From NCBI GenBank assembly GCA_021414005.1, contig JAIOPH010000035.1, positions 1 to 64,000 of the forward strand: 64,000 nt of DNA, given 5' to 3'. The position numbers were made by a program, and so were the translations under genes. Source of the DNA: Chthoniobacter sp. (lineage in GTDB: Bacteria; Verrucomicrobiota; Verrucomicrobiia; Chthoniobacterales; Chthoniobacteraceae). Of the stretch, positions 50,951 through 59,053 are shown in pieces. Within the stretch, counting starts at the first letter, position 1, and each line of letters begins with the position of its first letter. Under the pieces are notes generated by a model. The model was given only the letters and a program-made list of their open reading frames with translations, did not search any database and was not told where the DNA came from.

Positions 50951-51949
50951 GTGCCAACCACCGCTCATCGCTCCACTCCCGCGCCCGGCCCCGCCATCCG
51001 TCGCGTTCTCGTCACGATCCGGCAATGGTTTGATTCTGATTATTTCCCCGAAGGGGCGGATGCGGTGCGCGCGCGGTCGGACCGCTTCGAGTTCCGCCGT
51101 TGCCTGCCGTTCATCTTTCTCCACGCCGGCTGCCTCGCCGTGCTGTGGGTCGGCTGGAGCTGGACGGCGGTCGCGCTCGCCGCGGTGCTCTACTTCGTGC
51201 GGATGTTTGCGATCACGGGGTTCTATCACCGCTATTTTTCCCATCGCACTTTTCACACCTCGCGCTGGATGCAGTTCGCCTTTGCCGTCCTCGGCAATAC
51301 CTCCGTCCAGCGCGGCGCGCTGTGGTGGGCGGCGGTGCATCGGCATCACCACAAGCACGCCGACCAGGAGCACGATGTCCATTCGCCGGGGCTGAGCGGA
51401 TTTTGGTGGGCGCACATCGGCTGGATGACGAGCAGCAAGAACTTCCCAACCGACTACAGCGTGATCCGCGATCTCGCGAAGTTCCCCGAACTCGTCTTCC
51501 TCAACCGCTTCGACCTCGTCGTCCCCGCCATCTTCGGCGCGCTCCTTTTCGCCCTCGGCGAAATCCTGCGCTGGCTCGCGCCGGGGCTCGGCACGACGGG
51601 CGGACAGCTTTTCGTCTGGGGCTTTTTCGTCAGTACGGTCGTCCTCCTCCACGGCACGCTCTTCATCAATTCGCTCGCGCACGTCTTCGGCTCGCGCCGT
51701 TTCGCCACGGACGACGACAGCCGCAACAATCTCCTCCTCGCGCTGATCACGCTCGGGGAAGGCTGGCACAACAACCACCACCGCTACATGGGCACGGCGC
51801 GGCAGGGTTTCTATTGGTGGGAAATCGACATCACCTACTACGCGCTCAAGGCGCTCTCGTGGACCGGCCTGATCTGGGATTTGAAGCCCGTGCCGGTGAG
51901 CATCTACGAGGAAGCGCGCCGGCCGCGGGGTACCGCCGACGCGGCGTAG
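50951..51949 (+). CDS. Acyl-lipid/acyl-CoA delta-9-type fatty acid desaturase
   Basis: GTG start; the 332-residue product has four or five membrane helices and the three histidine boxes HRYFSHRTFH, HRHHHKH and HNNHHRY of membrane desaturases, with di-iron binding. It introduces a cis double bond in a saturated acyl chain. It is the first gene of an eight-gene run on the same strand, and its product could supply the double bond used by the CFA synthases downstream. Confidence 0.92.
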   Translation: MPTTAHRSTPAPGPAIRRVLVTIRQWFDSDYFPEGADAVRARSDRFEFRRCLPFIFLHAGCLAVLWVGWSWTAVALAAVLYFVRMFAITGFYHRYFSHRTFHTSRWMQFAFAVLGNTSVQRGALWWAAVHRHHHKHADQEHDVHSPGLSGFWWAHIGWMTSSKNFPTDYSVIRDLAKFPELVFLNRFDLVVPAIFGALLFALGEILRWLAPGLGTTGGQLFVWGFFVSTVVLLHGTLFINSLAHVFGSRRFATDDDSRNNLLLALITLGEGWHNNHHRYMGTARQGFYWWEIDITYYALKALSWTGLIWDLKPVPVSIYEEARRPRGTADAA

Positions 51950-51972
51950 TGCTCGGAAGCCAAATTCCAATC

Positions 51973-53247
51973 GTGAAAACGCTCGCGATCATCGGGACCG
52001 GCATCGCCGGGCTGGGTTGCGCGCACTTTCTCCACGCCCGCTACGACCTCACGCTCTACGAGCAGCACGACTACGCCGGCGGGCACACGAATACGATCAC
52101 CGTGGACGAGCAGGGCCGCGCCGTGCCGATCGACACCGGCTTCATGGTCTTCAACCACGTCACGTATCCGAATCTCACGCGGCTCTTCCGCGAACTCGGC
52201 GTGGAGACGAAGCCGACGGCGATGTCCTTCAGCGTGCAGCACATGCCGAGCGGACTCGAATACAACGGCGGCAGCCTGAACCTGCTCTTCGGCCAGCGCC
52301 GCAATCTGCTGCGTCCGCGCCATTGGCGGATGCTCGCGCAGATCAACCGCTTCAACGCCGAGGCTGTGCCCGCGCTCGACGACCCGCGTTTCGCCCACCT
52401 CAGCCTGCGCGACTACGTGGCCGAGCGCGGCTACGGCGACGACATGCTGCACCTCTATCTCGTGCCGATGAGCAGCGCCGTCTGGAGCACGCCACCCGCG
52501 CTGATGCTCGACTTCCCGGCGATGACGCTCCTGCGTTTCTGGCACAACCACGGCTTCCTCGGCCTGCACACGCAGCACCCGTGGTTCACCGTGGTGAACG
52601 GCGCGAAAAGCTACGTGCAAAAAATCACCGCGCCTTTTCGCGACCGCCTGCAGCTCGGGAGCAAAGCGGTGCGCGTTTCCCGGGAGGCGGGCGGGGTGAA
52701 AGTCCGCGCGGCGGATGGCAGCGAGCGCGTCTTCGACAAGGTCGTGCTCGCCTGCCACGGCGACCAGGCGCTCGCGCTGCTCGCCGATCCGACCGACCTC
52801 GAAACGCGTTTGCTGCGCGAATTCAAATACCAGCCGAACACCGCCACGCTGCACACCGACGCGTCCTTCATGCCGCGCACCCGCCGCTGCTGGGCGAGCT
52901 GGAACTACAGACTCGACGCCGCGCCGGACGGCACCGCGCTCCCGACCACGCACTATTGGATGAACAGTCTGCAAGGCGTCTCCCGCCACGAAAACTATTT
53001 CGTCTCGCTGAACTGCCACGACCGCGTTGCGCCCGACCGCGTGCTCCGCCGCATCGACTACGAGCACCCCATTTTCAACCTCGCCACAACCGCCGCGCAG
53101 CGCGAACTCCCGCAACTCAATCGCCTCGCATCCAACCAGAGCACTTACTTCGCGGGCGCTTGGTTCAAATACGGTTTCCACGAAGACGGCTTCACCAGCG
53201 CGCTGGAATGTGCCCGCGCCATCACCGGAGAAGCGCTGTGGACGTGA
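51973..53247 (+). CDS. FAD-dependent amine-oxidase-like protein of the lipid operon
   Basis: From GTG 51973 the 424-residue product begins with a Rossmann fold (VKTLAIIGTGIAGLG), an IDTGFMVFN loop and a C-terminal GAWFKYGFHEDGFTSA segment, the pattern of NAD/FAD-binding amine-oxidase-like proteins found next to DUF1365 and CFA synthase genes. Known relatives in other phyla act on methylated or cyclopropanated acyl chains, but its reaction here is unproven. The stop overlaps the next gene by ten bases. Confidence 0.8.
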   Translation: MKTLAIIGTGIAGLGCAHFLHARYDLTLYEQHDYAGGHTNTITVDEQGRAVPIDTGFMVFNHVTYPNLTRLFRELGVETKPTAMSFSVQHMPSGLEYNGGSLNLLFGQRRNLLRPRHWRMLAQINRFNAEAVPALDDPRFAHLSLRDYVAERGYGDDMLHLYLVPMSSAVWSTPPALMLDFPAMTLLRFWHNHGFLGLHTQHPWFTVVNGAKSYVQKITAPFRDRLQLGSKAVRVSREAGGVKVRAADGSERVFDKVVLACHGDQALALLADPTDLETRLLREFKYQPNTATLHTDASFMPRTRRCWASWNYRLDAAPDGTALPTTHYWMNSLQGVSRHENYFVSLNCHDRVAPDRVLRRIDYEHPIFNLATTAAQRELPQLNRLASNQSTYFAGAWFKYGFHEDGFTSALECARAITGEALWT

Positions 53248-54047
53248 ACTCCTGCCTCTACGAGTGCTTGGTCATGCACCACCGCTTTGCGCCGAGGGAG
53301 CACCGCTTCCGCTACCGCATCTTCATGCTCGCGCTCGATCTCGATGAACTCGACGCCGTCGCCGCCCGCATCCCTTTCCTCAGCCGAAACCGCCGCAACC
53401 TTTACGAATTCCGCGACCGCGATCACCTCACGCTCACAGGCTTCGAGCACGCCACGCTCAAGGAAAACCTCGTCGAGTATCTCGCGCAAAACGGCATCCG
53501 TTTCCCTGCCGACGGACGGATAACGCTCGTCACCCTGCCCCGCGTGTTTGGCTACATCTTCAATCCCGTCTCCTTCTACTTCTGCGCCGACGCCGGGGGC
53601 GCGCCGCTCTGCGCCGTCGTGCAAGTCGGCAACACCTTTCGCGAAATGAAGCCGTATCTGCTCCGCGAGCCATCCGGCGAAAACGCCTTCCGCCTCACCA
53701 CGCCGAAACATTTCTACGTCTCGCCGTTCTCCGCGCTCGATCTTGCCTTCGAATTCAAACTCCGCGTCCCCGGGGAGCGCCTCGACATCCACATCGACGA
53801 CCGCGAGGGCGCGCGCGCGATCCTCGTCACCGCGCTCACCGGCGAGCGCGCGCCGCTCACCGCGGCACGCCTCGCGTGGTTCACATTGAAGTATCCGCTC
53901 ATCACTTTGCGCGTGATTGGCCTCATCCACTGGCACGCCTTTCTGCTTTGGGCGAAACGGCTGCCCTTTCACCGCAAGGCCGCGAACCCCGACCTTCAGC
54001 GCGAGGTCTTCAATCCCCACGCCTCCATCGCCGGAAAAACGCCATGA
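53238..54047 (+). CDS. DUF1365 protein of the lipid operon
   Basis: GTG start at 53238; the 269-residue product shows the DUF1365 pattern (YECLVMHHRFAPREHRFRY, NPVSFYFC, FHVSPF-like FYVSPFSALD). The domain is found with flavin oxidoreductases and CFA synthases in many bacteria. Its role is not established. The upstream 1.2 kb of the same frame is antisense or alternative-frame DNA and is not part of the gene. It overlaps both neighbours. Confidence 0.85.
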   Translation: MDVNSCLYECLVMHHRFAPREHRFRYRIFMLALDLDELDAVAARIPFLSRNRRNLYEFRDRDHLTLTGFEHATLKENLVEYLAQNGIRFPADGRITLVTLPRVFGYIFNPVSFYFCADAGGAPLCAVVQVGNTFREMKPYLLREPSGENAFRLTTPKHFYVSPFSALDLAFEFKLRVPGERLDIHIDDREGARAILVTALTGERAPLTAARLAWFTLKYPLITLRVIGLIHWHAFLLWAKRLPFHRKAANPDLQREVFNPHASIAGKTP

Positions 54048-55318
54048 ACGAAACCGCCGCCAATCCCGACGTCAGCGCGCTCGACGCTCCGCGCTCCGCC
54101 GGCCTCTACCAGCGCCTCGTGCTGGACGCTCTCGGGAAGATGAGCGCCGGTTGTTTGCGCCTCACCCTCCCCGGCGGCGAGACCCGCATCATCGGCACGC
54201 CCGGCGCGGAGATCAGCGCCCATCTCCGCGTGCTCGATCCGGCATTTTTTCACAAGTGTGTGCTCTTCGGCGATGTCGGTTTTGGCGAAAGCTACGTCGA
54301 GGGTGATTGGGAAACCGACAGCATCGAGCGCGTCATCGCGTGGGCGATCCTGAACGTCGAAAACTCCCCCGGCATGTCCGGTTCGAAGACGCGCCGCTTC
54401 GCGCTGAACCTGCTCCAGCACTACAACCGCGCGCTCCACCTGCTGCGGCCAAACAGCGTCGCCACCGCCCGCCGCAACATCGCCGAGCACTACGATCTCG
54501 GGAACGATTTCTACCGCCTCTGGCTCGACCCGACGATGACCTACTCGTCCGCGCTTTTCACCGCGCCCGGCCAGTCGCTCGAAGGCGCACAGATCGCGAA
54601 ATACGACGCGCTCTGCCGCCAGCTCGACCTCCGGCCCGCGGATCACGTCCTCGAAATCGGCAGCGGCTGGGGCGGCTTCGCCTGCCACGCGGTGAAGAAT
54701 TACGGCTGCCGCGTGACCACCGTCACGATCTCCGAGGAGCAGTTCAAATACGCCCGCGAACGCTTTGCCCGCGAGGGTGTCGCCGATCGCGTGGAGATCC
54801 GGCTCACCGACTACCGGCTTATCACCGGCCAGTTCGACAAGGTCGCGTCCATCGAAATGATGGAGGCGCTCGGCGACCGTTATCTCGAAACCTACTTCAC
54901 CAAAATCCATGAGGTGCTGAAACCCGGCGGACTCGTCGGCCTGCAATACATCACCGTCCCCGACCGCCGCCACGCGGAGCTGAAGCGCGGCATCGACTGG
55001 ATTCAAAAGCACATCTTTCCCGGCTCGCTACTGCTCAGCGTGGGCCGCGTGAACACCGCGCTCCACCGCACCGGAGACCTCTTTCTCCACCACCTCGAAG
55101 ACCTCGGCGCGAGCTACGCAAAGACGCTCCACGCGTGGTGGGAAACCTTCAATGCGCGCGAGGCGGAAGTCCGCGCGCTCGGCTTCGACACGCGCTTCAT
55201 CCGCAAATGGAACTACTACCTCCAATACTGCGAGGCGGCTTTTGCCATGCGGAATATCAGCGTCGTGCAAGCCATCTACACGCGGCCCAACAACCGCGCG
55301 CTGCACCGCAGTTTCTGA
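54044..55318 (+). CDS. Cyclopropane-fatty-acyl-phospholipid synthase
   Basis: From ATG 54044 the 424-residue product has the CFA synthase layout: an N-terminal lipid-binding part, IAEHYDLGNDFYRLWLD, the SAM site VLEIGSGWGGFACHA, and the late LQYCEAAFAMRNISVVQ. It adds a methylene bridge from SAM to cis double bonds of membrane lipids. It overlaps DUF1365 by four bases and is followed by DUF1475. Confidence 0.92.
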   Translation: MNETAANPDVSALDAPRSAGLYQRLVLDALGKMSAGCLRLTLPGGETRIIGTPGAEISAHLRVLDPAFFHKCVLFGDVGFGESYVEGDWETDSIERVIAWAILNVENSPGMSGSKTRRFALNLLQHYNRALHLLRPNSVATARRNIAEHYDLGNDFYRLWLDPTMTYSSALFTAPGQSLEGAQIAKYDALCRQLDLRPADHVLEIGSGWGGFACHAVKNYGCRVTTVTISEEQFKYARERFAREGVADRVEIRLTDYRLITGQFDKVASIEMMEALGDRYLETYFTKIHEVLKPGGLVGLQYITVPDRRHAELKRGIDWIQKHIFPGSLLLSVGRVNTALHRTGDLFLHHLEDLGASYAKTLHAWWETFNAREAEVRALGFDTRFIRKWNYYLQYCEAAFAMRNISVVQAIYTRPNNRALHRSF

Positions 55319-55322
55319 CGCC

Positions 55323-55655
55323 ATGATCTGGTTCCTTCGCATCGCTTTCAGCCTCGTCCTCCTCGCCATGCTCGGCGTGACGACATGGGCGAGCACCTTC
55401 GTCGCCCTGTGGAAAATGCCGCGCGAAGTCGCCACGCATCCATGGTTTATCGCCACGCTGTTCGATACGTATTTCGCGTTCCTGACTTTCTGGGCGTGGG
55501 TCGCCTACAAGGAAGCCACGGCGCTCGCCCGCACCGGCTGGCTCATCGCCATCCTGCTGCTCGGCAATATCGCGATGGCGATCTACATGCTGCGCGAACT
55601 CTTCCGCGTGCCCGCTGACGCCAGGCTCGAAACCGTTTTGCTCCGCCGGAAATGA
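55323..55655 (+). CDS. Small membrane protein, DUF1475-like
   Basis: From ATG 55323 the 110-residue product has three membrane helices, with the conserved LFDTYFAFLTFWAWVAYKE near 42-60 that marks the DUF1475 family. Lies four bases after the CFA synthase stop and overlaps the DUF2062 start by four bases. Confidence 0.75.
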   Translation: MIWFLRIAFSLVLLAMLGVTTWASTFVALWKMPREVATHPWFIATLFDTYFAFLTFWAWVAYKEATALARTGWLIAILLLGNIAMAIYMLRELFRVPADARLETVLLRRK

Positions 55656-56161
55656 GCGCCCGTGCTGTGGCTGAGACAGGCCCATTGCCCTCCGGGTCGT
55701 TTTGGAAAAGACGCGTCGTTGCGCCGATCGTCGGCCAACTCCGTCAGGGCACAACGCCGGAGAAGATCGCGCTGACCATCGCGCTCGGTGTCGTGCTCGG
55801 CATCTTCCCGATCCTGGGCTCGACCACGATCCTCTGCGGCCTCGCGGCTTACTGGCTGCGGCTCAATCAGCCGATCATTCACCTCGTCCATTACTTCGCC
55901 TACCCCGCGCAGCTCGCGTTGCTCATCCCGTTTTATCGCGCCGGCTCCACGCTCTTCGGCCAGCCGCACATCCCGCTGTCGCTCAGCTTCCTGATTGACC
56001 GCTTCCGGGCTGACGCCTGGCAGTTTCTCGGCGACTTCGGCATGATCGGCGTGCGCGGCATCGTCGTCTGGTTCCTCGTCGCCCCGCTGCTCGCTGCGGC
56101 TGTCTATTTCGTCGTCCGCCCACCCCTCCGCGCCCTCGCGCGCCGTGTCTCCGTCGTATGA
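55652..56161 (+). CDS. DUF2062 membrane protein
   Basis: The 169-residue product begins with a cytoplasmic basic stretch, then three to four helices; the segment TPEKIALTIALGVVLGIFPILG is the DUF2062 hallmark. The family is common next to lipid and LPS genes. Function unknown. Confidence 0.8.
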   Translation: MSARAVAETGPLPSGSFWKRRVVAPIVGQLRQGTTPEKIALTIALGVVLGIFPILGSTTILCGLAAYWLRLNQPIIHLVHYFAYPAQLALLIPFYRAGSTLFGQPHIPLSLSFLIDRFRADAWQFLGDFGMIGVRGIVVWFLVAPLLAAAVYFVVRPPLRALARRVSVV

Positions 56162-56203
56162 ACGTGCCGGCTACGCATCACTGCAGTCGCGGCCGCGAAT
56201 TCC

Positions 56204-56234
56204 GGGTGGAGCACTCGGGTCGAGTGCTCCACCC
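56204..56234. repeat. Perfect 14-bp hairpin between two operon genes
   Basis: GGGTGGAGCACTCG (56204-56217), loop GGT, CGAGTGCTCCACCC (56221-56234). It lies between DUF2062 and DUF1295 without a T-run and could act as a processing or stabilising site of the mRNA. Confidence 0.8.
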
Positions 56235-56246
56235 CGAGAAATTCCG

Positions 56247-57020
56247 ATGCTGACCCTCCTCCTCCTCGGCCTCGCCATCGCGGTCGTGTATTTCGCCGGG
56301 ACTTGGGCGATCAGCGTGCGGATCAAAAACTACGGTCTGCTCGATGTCGCGTGGTCCTACGGCGTCGCCATCCTCGCGCCGATCTACGCGCTCTTTTCGC
56401 CCGGTGATCCGCTGCGCAAATGGCTGCTCACCGGCCTCGGCGTCGCGTGGAGTTTGCGGCTCGGCACCTACATCCTGCTTCGCGTGCTTCGGCATCATCC
56501 GCAGGAGGATGTGCGCTACGAAACCCTCCGCGCCCGCTGGCCCGGTGCCGGGATGTTCCTCGTCTTCTTCGAGCTGCAAGCCGTGCTCGTCGTCATCTTC
56601 TCGCTGCCGTTCCTCCTCGTCGCCTTCAACCCCGCGCCCACCCTCAGCCCGCTGGAAATCGCCGGGCTGATCCTCGCCGCCATCGCCCTGCTCGGCGAGA
56701 CCCTCGCCGACTTGCAGATGCAGGCTTTCAAACGCGACCCCGCCAGCCGCGGCCAGGTCTGCCAGCGCGGGCTGTGGCGCTACTCGCGGCATCCGAACTA
56801 CTTTTTCGAGGCGCTCATCTGGTGGGGCTTTTTCTTCGCCGCACTCGGCTCGCCGCATGGCTGGATCACGGTCGCCTGCCCGCTGCTGATGCTCCAGTTT
56901 CTCCTCAAAGTCACCGGCATCCCGCTGACCGAAGAGCACGCGGTCCGCAGCAAAGGCGACGCGTATCGCGAGTATCAGCGCACCACGAGCGCCTTCATTC
57001 CGTGGTTCAGAAAATCATGA
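56247..57020 (+). CDS. DUF1295 membrane protein (steroid-reductase/ICMT-like)
   Basis: From ATG 56247 the 257-residue product has six to seven helices and the C-terminal RGLWRYSRHPNYFFEALIWWG followed by RTTSAFIPWF, characteristic of DUF1295 and of the isoprenylcysteine methyltransferase/5-alpha-reductase superfamily. A reductase acting on acyl double bonds is plausible here. The hairpin at 56204-56234 lies just upstream. Overlaps the next gene by four bases. Confidence 0.85.
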   Translation: MLTLLLLGLAIAVVYFAGTWAISVRIKNYGLLDVAWSYGVAILAPIYALFSPGDPLRKWLLTGLGVAWSLRLGTYILLRVLRHHPQEDVRYETLRARWPGAGMFLVFFELQAVLVVIFSLPFLLVAFNPAPTLSPLEIAGLILAAIALLGETLADLQMQAFKRDPASRGQVCQRGLWRYSRHPNYFFEALIWWGFFFAALGSPHGWITVACPLLMLQFLLKVTGIPLTEEHAVRSKGDAYREYQRTTSAFIPWFRKS

Positions 57021-58048
57021 TCTCACTCGACGACCTCCTCGAAACCAACCTCGTCCCCGACCCGCTCATCCGCGTCGGCATCCGCCGCCTGCTCGCCGGC
57101 ACCCTGCGCGAGCACCGGCGCTCCGGCGTCGAGGAACAGCGCGCCGCGCTCCTCGCGCACATCGCCGGGCTGAAGCAAAGCCCCATCGCCATCCAGACGC
57201 GCGACGCCAACGAGCAGCACTACGAAGTCCCCACGCGCTTCTACCAACTCTGCCTCGGCCAGCGGCTCAAATACAGCTCCGGCCTGTGGACCGCCGAGGT
57301 CGCCACGCTCGATCAGGCCGAGGAGAAAATGCTCGCGCTCACCTGCGAGCGCGCGGAACTCGCCGACGGCCAGCGCATCCTCGAACTCGGGTGCGGCTGG
57401 GGCTCGCTCTCGCTCTGGATGGCGGAAAAATTTCCCGGCGCGCAAATCACCGGCGTCTCCAATTCCCGCACGCAAAAGGAACACATCGACGCCGAGGCCG
57501 CGCGGCGGGGATTGGCGAATCTCACCATCCTCACGCGCGACATGAACGTCTTCGACATCGACGCGCCGTTCGATCGCGTCGTGAGCGTCGAGATGTTCGA
57601 GCACATGAAAAACTACCAGGCGCTCCTCGCGAAGATCGCCCGGTGGCTGACGCCCGGCGGCAAGCTCTTCGTCCACATTTTCACCCACCGCCGCTACGCC
57701 TACCACTACGAGGACAAAGGCCCGTCGGACTGGATGACCCGCTACTTTTTCGCCGGCGGCCAGATGCCCTCCGACGATCTGCTGCTCTACTTCCAGGACG
57801 ACGTCCGCATCGAGCAGCACTGGTGCGTGAATGGCACGCACTACCAGAAAACCGCCGAAGCCTGGCTCACCAACATGGACGCCAACCGCGCCGAAATCCT
57901 CCCGCTCTTCGAGCAAACGTACGGTGTCGGAAACTCAAAACGCTGGTGGACCTACTGGCGCGTCTTCTACCTCGCCTGCGCCGAGCTCTGGGGCTACCGC
58001 CGAGGCAACGAATGGCACGTCTCCCACTACCTCTTTCGGCGACCGTAA
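57017..58048 (+). CDS. Second CFA-synthase-like SAM methyltransferase
   Basis: From ATG 57017 the 343-residue product has the SAM site ILELGCGWGSLSLWMAEK and the CFA-type EHMKNYQALLAKIARWLTPGG, but a different N-terminal region (HYEVPTRFYQLCLGQRLKYSSGLW) from the synthase at 54044. It resembles the coclaurine N-methyltransferase-like branch of the family that usually sits next to DUF1295. It could methylate, rather than cyclopropanate, the acyl chain. Last gene of the run. Confidence 0.88.
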   Translation: MISLDDLLETNLVPDPLIRVGIRRLLAGTLREHRRSGVEEQRAALLAHIAGLKQSPIAIQTRDANEQHYEVPTRFYQLCLGQRLKYSSGLWTAEVATLDQAEEKMLALTCERAELADGQRILELGCGWGSLSLWMAEKFPGAQITGVSNSRTQKEHIDAEAARRGLANLTILTRDMNVFDIDAPFDRVVSVEMFEHMKNYQALLAKIARWLTPGGKLFVHIFTHRRYAYHYEDKGPSDWMTRYFFAGGQMPSDDLLLYFQDDVRIEQHWCVNGTHYQKTAEAWLTNMDANRAEILPLFEQTYGVGNSKRWWTYWRVFYLACAELWGYRRGNEWHVSHYLFRRP

Positions 58049-58095
58049 AAGTCGTCCTCGCGGTGGAGCGGGGGAGTCCGCGCTGTAGCGTTGGG

Positions 58096-58185
58096 TTACT
58101 CCGCGTGCGTCACGCCAAGCCACACGATCGCGGCAACGGTGCAGGCCAGGGAGAAACCAACAAGAGCCCAGAGATAAGAGTTCAT
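58096..58185 (-). CDS. Possible 29-residue single-helix membrane peptide
   Basis: An ATG at 58185 opens a 29-codon frame closing at TAA 58096-58098. The peptide is one hydrophobic helix (about 4-24, WALVGFSLACTVAAIVWLG) with a short polar end, in outline like the small subunits of respiratory oxidases (CydX-type), though no oxidase genes are near. No ribosome binding site is seen. The rest of the 315-bp gap 58049-58363 holds a small CGCCCG/CGGGCG hairpin and no other gene. Confidence 0.35.
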   Translation of the reverse strand: MNSYLWALVGFSLACTVAAIVWLGVTHAE

Positions 58186-58363
58186 GAGTGATCGAAGGGT
58201 TGGGAATTCGTTCGATGTATCGAACGGGCAGACCTTACGAATCTCCGCTCCCGGGTGCTCCACATCGTTTGGCCTCGGTTGCCCATCCTTTGGGAAAATA
58301 GGACCGGAGAGCGCTCCGCCCGTCGCGGGCGAATCATTTAGCGAAGATTGGCGAGGTCGGCTT

Positions 58364-59053
58364 TTACACGTCCAGCCGGTAGCCGAGGCTGTGGACGGTG
58401 AGGACGTGCTTGGGCTCGCCCGGACGGTCCTCGATTTTCTGGCGCAGCTTCACGATGAGCTGGTCGAGGGTACGGGTGGTGCCGAAGTATCCGATGCCCC
58501 AGACTTCGCCGAGGATGGTTTCGCGAGAGACGGCGTTGCCGCGTTCGCGGAAAAGCAGGGCGAGGACTTTGAGTTCGCGCGGAGAGAGTTCGATGGCCGT
58601 TTTGCCGCGCTTGCCACGGAGCGATTTGGCGTCGATGCGCACATTGCCAAACGCGATCTCCGCCGGGAGTTCAGTCACGACTCCCGACTCGGCTCGGCGG
58701 AGCAGCGCCTGTACGCGGGCGAGGAGTTCGCGCAGGCTGAAGGGCTTCGTCACGTAGTCATCCGCGCCGAGTTCGAGCCCCACCACTTTGTCGATCTCCT
58801 GCCCCTTGGCCGACAGCATCAGAATCGGCACACGGCTTTTCCCCGCGCGAATTTCCCGGCACAAATCGTAACCGCTTTTGCCGGGGAGCATGATGTCGAG
58901 GACGACCAAATCGGGCCGGCGCTGGTTGATGATCGGCAGCGCCTGCCGGCCGTCACCGCACTCGCTGACTTCGTAGCCTTCGCCGCGCAGTGCGTCGCCC
59001 AGGCCGAGCCGGATGTGGGCGTCGTCTTCGACAATGAGGACGTGTTTTTTCAT
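58364..59053 (-). CDS. OmpR/PhoB-family response regulator
   Basis: The 229-residue product has a receiver domain (phospho-acceptor Asp53 in LVVLDIMLP, Lys103 in VTKPFS) and a C-terminal winged helix (LSPRELKVLALL, ...HSLGYRL). It is paired with the kinase gene by an ATGA overlap and should regulate the operon or other genes after phosphorylation. The phased TGTCA sites upstream of the operon (62412-62449) are candidate targets. Confidence 0.92.
   Translation of the reverse strand: MKKHVLIVEDDAHIRLGLGDALRGEGYEVSECGDGRQALPIINQRRPDLVVLDIMLPGKSGYDLCREIRAGKSRVPILMLSAKGQEIDKVVGLELGADDYVTKPFSLRELLARVQALLRRAESGVVTELPAEIAFGNVRIDAKSLRGKRGKTAIELSPRELKVLALLFRERGNAVSRETILGEVWGIGYFGTTRTLDQLIVKLRQKIEDRPGEPKHVLTVHSLGYRLDV

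Noticed and set aside
52017..53237. Upstream part of the frame that contains DUF1365
   Set aside because: Arg/Pro-rich translation of the amine-oxidase gene in another frame; DUF1365 homology begins at 53238.
58230..58363. CGCCCG-TCG-CGGGCG hairpin after the response regulator as a terminator
   Set aside because: Six-base stem without a T-run on the minus strand; not sufficient.
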